Program-made: the position numbers and the translations under genes | The notes under the pieces: generated by a model | What the model was told of the DNA's origin: nothing | Database searches by the model: none | Seen by the model: the letters and a program-made list of their open reading frames with translations, nothing else | Assembly (NCBI GenBank): GCA_050179685.1 | Contig: JBFXEW010000014.1 | Coordinates: 57,774 to 121,773, forward strand | Source of the DNA: GWE2-40-63 sp050179685 | GTDB lineage: Bacteria; Bacteroidota; Bacteroidia; Bacteroidales; SZUA-534 | DNA: 64,000 bases | Direction: 5' to 3' | Shown: positions 58,370 to 64,000 of the stretch, piece by piece | Numbering within the stretch: position 1 is the first letter of the stretch | How the letters are laid out: every line of letters begins with the position of its first letter

Positions 58370-60307
58370 TTATTTCTCTTCCTGATAAGGTAATTCAATG
58401 CGGATGAGCACGCCCGGCATTCCCTGGCGTAATTCCTTATCAATAATCTCAAAACGGCATTTACGCCGGGTAATGGCTTGCAGGTTTTGCATCCGTTGAC
58501 GGGTAATTTTTGTTGCCATTGAGATGTGTCCCTTGTTTTTATTGTTGGCTTCCTGTTCTTTTATGCCTCGTCCATTATCATCAACCTCAACTACAAGCAA
58601 ATTGCCCGACTTATTAAACCGGGTAATTATAATTCCCTGCCAGTCGATATCGCGCACTCCGTGTTCAATGGCATTCTCAATAAAGGGTTGCAACAACATG
58701 GGTGGCAGCAGGCAAACTTTCGGATCGACTTCGTCACCCAGTTCAAAAAAGTAATCAAATTTTCCCTGAAACCTTAACTGTTGCAGTTTTAGGTAGTCGT
58801 CCAACACTTCGAGTTCATTCCCAAGCAATACAAAATCGCTTCCTGAGCTCATAAGAATATTCCGCATCAAACGCGAAAAGTTCACCAGATAGTCGGTGGC
58901 GGCTTTTTTGTCGTTACGCATGATAAAATTCTGAACAGCAGCCAGAGAATTGAATATAAAATGCGGATTAAGCTGAGCCCTGAGCAGCTTTTGTTCCAGT
59001 CCAATTTCGTTAATCTTGCTTTTCAGGCGCTTTTGGCGGAACATGAAAATGGTAATCAAAATACCTATAAATAAGGCACTGGCAATGCTGAAAAAGAGGT
59101 ATTTCTGCCGGCTCATTTTAAGTTCGGCCAGTTCGGCATCCTGCTTCAGTATTAAAATTTCCCGTTCCTGACGCTCGGCACGATAAAGCACGTTCATTGC
59201 TTCAGAATTCTGAGTCTTTAAATCGATGGTTATGGAATCTTTATACGCCAGAGCCATTTGGCTGTATTTGTACGACTGATTGGTACGACCCGTTTCGTGG
59301 TACAGATGCGCCAGCTCAATAGCCGCATCGAGTGCGAAGTTTTTACTTCCGATATTACTGGCTATTTGCAACGATTTCTTTAAAATACTGTCGGCTTTCT
59401 GATATTGATGCAAAGCAATGTATGATTTGCCCAGGTTATTCAGACACATGCTTTGGTAGAATAAATCGCCGGTACGCTCATAAAGATCCAGGGCCTGCAA
59501 ATAGTAATTTACAGCATTGGCATATTCTTCTTTTTCGTGATAAACCAAACCTATTCCGTTGTTACAAATAGCTTGTCCCAGTTCGGAACCCAATTCCACG
59601 TTAATGCGGTAACTGCGATCGAGGTAAATTAAGGCTGAATCGGTATTGCCCAGAAACAACCACGATTCGCCCAGCAAATTGGTGTTAATGGCTTCGCCCA
59701 ACAGGTTACGTTTGCTTGCCAGATAGCTCATCGACTGATGAAAATAGGAGATGGCTTTATGGTAATCCTGGTAATCGAAATACACATTACCGATACCATT
59801 TAGTGAACAGTGTATTAAAAACGTATCTTTTGCATTCTCTGACCATTCCAGGGCTTTAATATGAAACTTTAAAGCCTGGGCATTGTCGTCGATGCGGCGG
59901 AAAATAACCGCCATTTCGTGGGTGGCATAGGCTCTTAATTCGTCGTCGTCAATCTCATTGGCCAGCACCTGAGCCATTTGAGCCATCTCAAGGGCAGGGC
60001 TGTATTTGGCTGCATCGCGATAGCGCTTAGCCAACAAAGTATAAATATCGAAAAGTCCCTTTTTGTTATCACTGTTTTTAGCTATCTCAACCGATTCTTT
60101 CAGAAAGTGGTCGAAAGGTTCCGTAGCAACACCCTCATACCGATACGCTTTTTTCGATTGTTTAACCAGGCTGTCAATTACCTGAGCACTAACCGAGTAG
60201 TAGTTAGGCAGTGGAGTGGGCGTTTTTTTAACGCAAGCTGAAACCACCAGAATGGCCCATATAAATACTAAAAATCTCAATGCAGGTAATTTTGCTAAAA
60301 ATAGCAA
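58370..60307 (-). CDS. TPR sensor histidine kinase, LytS/YehU type
   Basis: A 645-residue lipoprotein-like or membrane kinase. The start lacks an ATG: the frame begins with TTG, either at 60307 or, better, at 60280, where (M)RFLVFIWAILVVSAC makes a clean lipoprotein signal. Residues 60-360 hold about six TPR repeats (for example NYYLQALDLYERTGDLFYQSM). A membrane helix (about 400-424, SRQKYLFFSIASALFIGILIT) and a coiled coil lead to a His_kinase domain with the phospho-acceptor in AQLNPHFIFNSLAAVQNF (about 449) and an HATPase region LLPPMLLQPFIENAIEHG and DNGRGI. A LytTR-type response regulator normally pairs with such kinases; none is adjacent. It follows the FNR-type regulator by 34 bases. 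Confidence 0.9.
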   Translation of the reverse strand: MLFLAKLPALRFLVFIWAILVVSACVKKTPTPLPNYYSVSAQVIDSLVKQSKKAYRYEGVATEPFDHFLKESVEIAKNSDNKKGLFDIYTLLAKRYRDAAKYSPALEMAQMAQVLANEIDDDELRAYATHEMAVIFRRIDDNAQALKFHIKALEWSENAKDTFLIHCSLNGIGNVYFDYQDYHKAISYFHQSMSYLASKRNLLGEAINTNLLGESWLFLGNTDSALIYLDRSYRINVELGSELGQAICNNGIGLVYHEKEEYANAVNYYLQALDLYERTGDLFYQSMCLNNLGKSYIALHQYQKADSILKKSLQIASNIGSKNFALDAAIELAHLYHETGRTNQSYKYSQMALAYKDSITIDLKTQNSEAMNVLYRAERQEREILILKQDAELAELKMSRQKYLFFSIASALFIGILITIFMFRQKRLKSKINEIGLEQKLLRAQLNPHFIFNSLAAVQNFIMRNDKKAATDYLVNFSRLMRNILMSSGSDFVLLGNELEVLDDYLKLQQLRFQGKFDYFFELGDEVDPKVCLLPPMLLQPFIENAIEHGVRDIDWQGIIITRFNKSGNLLVVEVDDNGRGIKEQEANNKNKGHISMATKITRQRMQNLQAITRRKCRFEIIDKELRQGMPGVLIRIELPYQEEK

Positions 60308-60341
60308 GATTTTTAGAATTGTGGGTGAAATCCGTCAAAAA

Positions 60342-61037
60342 TTATCCCCTTTTGCTGATATCGTTCAGCACATCGGGCTTGCTGATAGAAATGTCTTTGC
60401 CACTCAGCTCAATAATTCCTTCCGATTCAAATTCCTTGAGCAGTTTTACCGTGCTTTCGAGCGAAATTCCGGCAAACTCGGCCAAGTCTTTACGCGATAA
60501 TTGCTGAAACACCTGGTAAGCGCTGAACGCTTCCGACGACAAGTAAATCAGCGCCGATGCCAGCTTGCCGGGCATTTGTTTGGTAGTAGCTGTTTTAATT
60601 ATCTCGTAAAGGTTACTCTCGCTTTTACAGTTGTCTGAAATTACCCGCCAGGCAAGTTCTACATTGTCTTTCAGCATCTTTTTCAAGCCTTCTTTATCGA
60701 TTAAACAAATGCGGGCATCGGTTAAGGCAACGGCCGAATAATTATAAACCTGCTGATTCAACACACTCTGAAAGCTAACAAATTCACCACAGCGAATAAG
60801 CCGTAAATTAATGTTTTTACCGTTTCCGGTTTCCAGATATACCTTAATCAAACCTTCGTAAACATACATTACATAAGGAGCAAAAGCACCCTGCTTGCAA
60901 ACATTCTCACCTTTGCTGTAGCTTAATTGTTGCTTTTTATTGTTGAAATATTCCGAATCGTCGGGAAATAAATGATGGAAGCATGTTCCCTCATCGTTGC
61001 ATCCTTTACAGTTTACCGGTTTTATATCGTTAGCCAT
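60342..61037 (-). CDS. FNR-type Crp-family transcription regulator with 4 conserved-position cysteines
   Basis: A 231-residue Crp/Fnr regulator: cyclic-nucleotide-binding-like fold (about 30-140) and a C-terminal winged helix (about 180-211, LSRKDLAEFAGISLESTVKLLKEFESEGII). The N-terminus has C10-x2-C13-x5-C19 (NCKGCNDEGTCF), the same spacing as the oxygen-sensing [4Fe-4S] cysteines of E. coli FNR (20, 23, 29), and C111 (DARICLID) sits where FNR has Cys122. An oxygen- or NO-responsive [4Fe-4S] sensor is therefore likely. First gene of a unit with the TPR kinase, from a -7 box at 61056-61063. Divergent from the TPR-SpoIIE gene. Confidence 0.9.
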   Translation of the reverse strand: MANDIKPVNCKGCNDEGTCFHHLFPDDSEYFNNKKQQLSYSKGENVCKQGAFAPYVMYVYEGLIKVYLETGNGKNINLRLIRCGEFVSFQSVLNQQVYNYSAVALTDARICLIDKEGLKKMLKDNVELAWRVISDNCKSESNLYEIIKTATTKQMPGKLASALIYLSSEAFSAYQVFQQLSRKDLAEFAGISLESTVKLLKEFESEGIIELSGKDISISKPDVLNDISKRG

Positions 61038-61055
61038 ACGTTTGCTTTAAAAGCA

Positions 61056-61063
61056 CAAAAATA
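61056..61063 (-). promoter_or_regulatory. -7 box for the FNR-type regulator gene
   Basis: Reverse-strand TATTTTTG fits TAnnTTTG, 18 bases before the start codon at 61037. Confidence 0.55.
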
Positions 61064-61246
61064 ACATTATTTTCGCAGCACTTCATGTTAATTTATAAGA
61101 GATGCAAGCGCTAAAAGCAGCAGGCTGGCCATTAAAAACTTTTTTTTGAACTACTTAAAGCCGACTGTGGTTTTAATTTATCACAGAATGTTGTACTTTA
61201 GTCTGGCTTATAAAATTCCTTATTCAACTACAGTAAATGTTAACTC

Positions 61247-63361
61247 ATGTTCAGGTACAAAATAACTTTGGGAATACTGTTCCTTAGTAACTATTCCCTG
61301 ATTTTTGGAGCAGCTGACTCGCTGAATCAAGAAGCACAACACCAGGTATTTATGCTTGCTGAATCGCCTGCTCAACAAATTCAGGAATGCTTAAAGCGGT
61401 CGCAGGAACTCCTCGAAACCGATTTAAACCAGGCGGAACAATGCCTCTTGCTGGCCGATTCGGTAATGCAGACAAACCACTTAAATAAATTCAACAGCCA
61501 AATTAGTTACCTGAAAGCCGAAGTGGAGTTTTCAAAAGGGAACCTGCGCCAGGCACTTAGCGGTTTTCTTGAGGCCGAGTTGTTGTTCCTTGACGAAAAT
61601 AATGCACCGGGTCTGGCTAATACTTACAACAAACTGGGATTAATTAATATATCGCAGGCCGATTTTCCTACGGCCCTCGATTACTTTATTAAAAGTTTAA
61701 CCCTTAAAGAGCAAAACAACGATACCCTGGGCATAGCTGACACCTACAGCAATATAGGCAACGCCCTATTCGAGTTAAACGATACCGACCAGGCTTTAAA
61801 CTACTACTTTAAGAGCCTTGAGATGGACAAAAAACAGCTGAACGAAAGCGGCATGGCAAAAACGCTGATGAACGTGGGGCTGGTTTACAAAGAAAATTTT
61901 GAATACGAAAAAGCCATGGATTACTACAATCAGAGCCTGACCATCCATAAAAAGAATAACAACCAGCACGAAATTGCCACCTGCTATTCGAACCTGGCCC
62001 TGATTTACCAGGAAACCGGCAACGATACCAAAGCCCTTGAGTTTTATAAGCTGGCCCTTGACATCTATGAACAAACCGGGGCCAAAATGGGAATTGCCTC
62101 GGTACTCTCGAACCTGGGTTATTTGTATTCGCTGAACGAAGACTATTCTACGGCTATTTCGTATTTAAAAGATGCCATGCGCATAGCCCAGGAAATTAAC
62201 GCCATTCCGCTGATTGAGATTATAAGCCAGTCGCTGAGCGATGCCTACCAGCGCATTGGGAACTACCGCGAGGCCTACAACTACCATCTGTTGTATAAAG
62301 CCATGTACGACAAATTAAACAACGACGAGAATGCCCGGCAGTTTACCCAAATGGAAATGACCTACGAATTTGAACAACAAAAAAAGGAACTGGAATTCCG
62401 GCAACAACAAAAAGAACTGGAACATCAGGCCGAACTCAAAAGGCAGCGGCTGATTCTCCAGTTTAGTCTGGCTGGCGCATTTTTTCTGGCGGTGTTTTTG
62501 GTTTTTGTGTATCGAAGCTACCAGCAAAAACAACGCGACAACAAGCTTTTACAGGAACAGAAAAAAGCCATTGAGGAACAACGCGATAAAATTGACAAAC
62601 AGAACCAGGACATTACCGACAGCATTCATTATGCCAGGCGGATACAGACTGCCTTGCTGCCCCCCGATAATCTTCTCGACAAATTGTTACCCGAATACTT
62701 TATTCTGTACAAACCTCGCGATATTGTGAGTGGCGATTATTATTGGGCGTCGGAAAAGAACGGAAAAACGGTGCTGGTAGCAGCCGACTGCACCGGCCAC
62801 GGCGTTCCGGGAGCTTTTATGAGCATGCTGGGCATCTCGTTCCTGAACGAGATTATACAACGCGAAACAGAACTATCGTGCAGCAATATTCTGAATAAAC
62901 TACGCGAAAATGTGATTATCTCGCTCAGGCAAACCGGAAAAGTGGGCGAAGCCAAAGACGGTATGGATTTAACCATTATTATTATCGATAAAAACACACA
63001 AACGCTTCAGTACGCAGGCGCATACAATCCGCTACTGTTAATCCGCCAGGGAGAACTGGTACAATACAAAGCCGACAAAATGCCCATTGGCATTTCCGAC
63101 AAAAGAGAAAGCACTTTCACCAATCAGGAAATTCAACTGCAGAAAAATGATACCCTCTACATGTTTTCCGATGGCTATGTGGACCAGTTTGGCGGCCCCG
63201 ACAACAGCAAATTCAAATCGAAACCCTTTAAAGAGCTTTTGCTGAGCATTCAGTCAAAAAGCATGGAAGAACAACAGCTGGTGCTCGACCAAACCATCGA
63301 AGGCTGGAAAGGAAATACCGAACAGATTGACGATATATTGGTGGTGGGTATCCGAATTTAG
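61247..63361 (+). CDS. TPR-repeat SpoIIE-type PP2C phosphatase
   Basis: A 704-residue membrane protein. A signal-like N-terminus (MFRYKITLGILFLSNYSLIFGA) is followed by about seven TPR repeats (residues 45-370; for example ALDYFIKSLTLKEQNNDTLGI and ALNYYFKSLEMDKKQLNESGM), a membrane helix at about 401-425 (LILQFSLAGAFFLAVFLVFVY), a coiled coil, and a SpoIIE/PP2C phosphatase domain (about 470-704). The phosphatase motifs are RDIVSGDYYWASE, LVAADCTGHGVPGAFMSMLG, AKDGMDLTIIIID and LYMFSDGYVDQFGG, with the metal-binding aspartates intact. Members act on anti-sigma-factor antagonists or similar partners; none is encoded here. Its inverse orientation to the FNR-type gene (209 bases apart) suggests shared control. 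Confidence 0.92.
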   Translation: MFRYKITLGILFLSNYSLIFGAADSLNQEAQHQVFMLAESPAQQIQECLKRSQELLETDLNQAEQCLLLADSVMQTNHLNKFNSQISYLKAEVEFSKGNLRQALSGFLEAELLFLDENNAPGLANTYNKLGLINISQADFPTALDYFIKSLTLKEQNNDTLGIADTYSNIGNALFELNDTDQALNYYFKSLEMDKKQLNESGMAKTLMNVGLVYKENFEYEKAMDYYNQSLTIHKKNNNQHEIATCYSNLALIYQETGNDTKALEFYKLALDIYEQTGAKMGIASVLSNLGYLYSLNEDYSTAISYLKDAMRIAQEINAIPLIEIISQSLSDAYQRIGNYREAYNYHLLYKAMYDKLNNDENARQFTQMEMTYEFEQQKKELEFRQQQKELEHQAELKRQRLILQFSLAGAFFLAVFLVFVYRSYQQKQRDNKLLQEQKKAIEEQRDKIDKQNQDITDSIHYARRIQTALLPPDNLLDKLLPEYFILYKPRDIVSGDYYWASEKNGKTVLVAADCTGHGVPGAFMSMLGISFLNEIIQRETELSCSNILNKLRENVIISLRQTGKVGEAKDGMDLTIIIIDKNTQTLQYAGAYNPLLLIRQGELVQYKADKMPIGISDKRESTFTNQEIQLQKNDTLYMFSDGYVDQFGGPDNSKFKSKPFKELLLSIQSKSMEEQQLVLDQTIEGWKGNTEQIDDILVVGIRI

Positions 63362-63430
63362 AGTATAGAGGTTAGAACTTAGACTTTAGATACTAGACTT
63401 TAGACCGAAGACTCAAGACTTAAGGACTGG
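63362..63430. repeat. Low-complexity direct repeats (AGACTTTAGA words)
   Basis: Right after the SpoIIE-type stop codon, near-copies of TTAGACTTTAGA, TAGACTTTAGAC and AAGACTCAAGACTTAAG follow one another. No gene. Confidence 0.6.
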
Positions 63431-63495
63431 AATCGAACTTTATTCGTAAGGCTCATATTTCAGGAGTGAGCGAACTGAATTTTTTTTAGCCAAAC

Positions 63496-63552
63496 AACTA
63501 AGCGAAGCGTTCTCATGAGCGGAGCGAGTAACTAAGCGAAGCGTTCTCATGA
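63496..63552. repeat. Two exact 23-base direct repeats, 34-base step
   Basis: The 23 bases at 63496-63518 (AACTAAGCGAAGCGTT onward) recur exactly at 63530-63552, separated by GCGGAGCGAGT. Confidence 0.8.
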
Positions 63553-63711
63553 ATAACCCCGTTGATGTCGGAGGGTATAATTGGCTTTACCGAGCTCCGC
63601 TTTGCTCCGGTTCCCTGCAACCCCGCCTTATCATTGGGCAGTGCTGCTGCGGAATAAGTTTCCGATTCCGATAATAAGCGGAATGCTTTGGGATTTAATA
63701 CCCGTTGATTT

Positions 63712-63845
63712 AATGTCGTTTAGTTAAAGAAATTCACCCCTATAATCCCCTCAAGGGGATACCTGCAACGATGGAACAGAGCTAGTCCTCCCTAAGGGAG
63801 GTGCCCGAAGGGCGGAGGGTGAAGTCTGCTTAACTAAACGACATT
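63712..63845. mobile_element. MITE-like element with 16-base terminal inverted repeats
   Basis: AATGTCGTTTAGTTAA (63712-63727) is the exact reverse complement of TTAACTAAACGACATT (63830-63845). Inside, TTCACCC pairs with GGGTGAA, and two further palindromes occur (TCCCCTCAAGGGGA and CCTCCCTAAGGGAGG). Total 134 bases with no coding potential. Similar 'cccctcaagggg' and 'cctccctaagggagg' elements are common in Bacteroidota genomes. No convincing target-site duplication. Confidence 0.6.
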
Positions 63846-63848
63846 GAT

Positions 63849-63900
63849 TGCTAATTGTTCATTGTTCATTGCCCATTGCTAATTGTCTTTTGTTCATTGC
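63849..63900. repeat. ATTGTTC word repeats, reverse complement of those at 30.1-30.5 kb
   Basis: Tandem near-copies of GCTAATTGTTCATTGTTCA, CATTGCCCATTGC and TGTTCATTGC. On the opposite strand the same words make up the repeats at 30140-30500. Confidence 0.65.
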
Positions 63901-63910
63901 AATTTACTGC

Positions 63911-64000
63911 TTACTTCCCAATAATGCTTATCAGGGAATGGTCCTTCGATTCGAGCACCGACGATCCGGTCAGGTAAGTGTCAATGGCATAGGCAGCCTC
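63911..64000 (-). CDS. C-terminal fragment of a gene running off the right edge
   Basis: Partial: only the last 29 codons (EAAYAIDTYLTGSSVLESKD...SIIGK, stop at 63911-63913) are inside the window. The 'AAYAIDTYLTG' end resembles the C-terminus of FAD/NADPH glutamate-synthase-small-chain-like oxidoreductases (…EAAKAIDRYLMG), but this is a weak guess from a short stretch. Confidence 0.45.
   Translation of the reverse strand, partial: EAAYAIDTYLTGSSVLESKDHSLISIIGK

Noticed and set aside
1..64000. tRNA or rRNA genes
   Set aside because: Every gap of tRNA size was read for a T-arm and acceptor stem; none was found. A tRNAscan run would settle it.

Overview
The window reads as a stretch of chromosome from an anaerobic or facultatively anaerobic, carotenoid-pigmented member of the Bacteroidota, most likely a marine Marinilabiliales/Prolixibacteraceae-type bacterium (the lineage is inference). 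Evidence: many genes have a TAnnTTTG box, the -7 element of the Bacteroidota primary sigma factor, a short distance upstream. Shine-Dalgarno sequences are nearly absent. The gene families are typical of the phylum: a 288-residue primary sigma factor without region 1.1, DUF5686, PorV/Q-like and Porin_10-like barrels, TPR-SpoIIE phosphatases, propeller histidine kinases and PD40-OmpA proteins. No rRNA, tRNA, CRISPR array, transposase or prophage gene was seen.

Layout. 0-4 kb: the end of hcp, a small hypothetical, then a NifX-like protein, an atypical thioredoxin and trxB, then yebC; several have clear terminators. 3.8-8.7 kb: a giant propeller histidine kinase, sfsA and a small lipoprotein. 8.7-16.4 kb: a divergent carotenoid locus, crtI-crtB on one strand and crtD-like/cruF-like/acyltransferase/glycosyltransferase/photolyase on the other; it predicts an acylated carotenoid glycoside. 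16.4-22.4 kb: outer-membrane proteins, including a barrel with an N-terminal helix-hairpin-helix domain in an operon with an M50-like membrane protease. 22.6-30.1 kb: two converging pairs, PD40-OmpA plus an unknown 735-residue secreted protein, facing a secreted TPR-caspase plus a FecR-like protein. 30.1-31.1 kb: gene-free, full of degenerate repeats.

31.1-42.5 kb is mostly housekeeping: DUF502, aroK, parC, parE, an EamA transporter, DUF5686, lptB and a PLP dehydratase. 42.5-43.4 kb is gene-free: a tandem array of about 24 copies of a 21-bp unit followed by two large inverted-repeat structures. 43.5-56.2 kb: a TlpA-like lipoprotein, a TPR protein, ltaE, a TIGR01212 radical SAM protein, a cytidylate-kinase-like protein, mnmA, an FKBP lipoprotein, rpoD, a cold-shock protein, a desaturase and a PhnA-type protein. 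56.2-63.4 kb: a GNAT/RimK-like ATP-grasp fusion, then a signalling block of FNR-type regulator plus LytS-type TPR kinase, divergent from a TPR-SpoIIE phosphatase. 63.4-63.9 kb is repeat-rich and holds a 134-bp MITE-like element; the last 90 bases are the end of another gene.

The strongest candidates for something undescribed are the 21-bp repeat family (two arrays about 12 kb apart), the caspase/FecR-like pair facing the PD40-OmpA pair, the NifX/thioredoxin/TrxB group and the GNAT-ATP-grasp fusion. All identifications come from reading sequence and motif recall; no database search was run.
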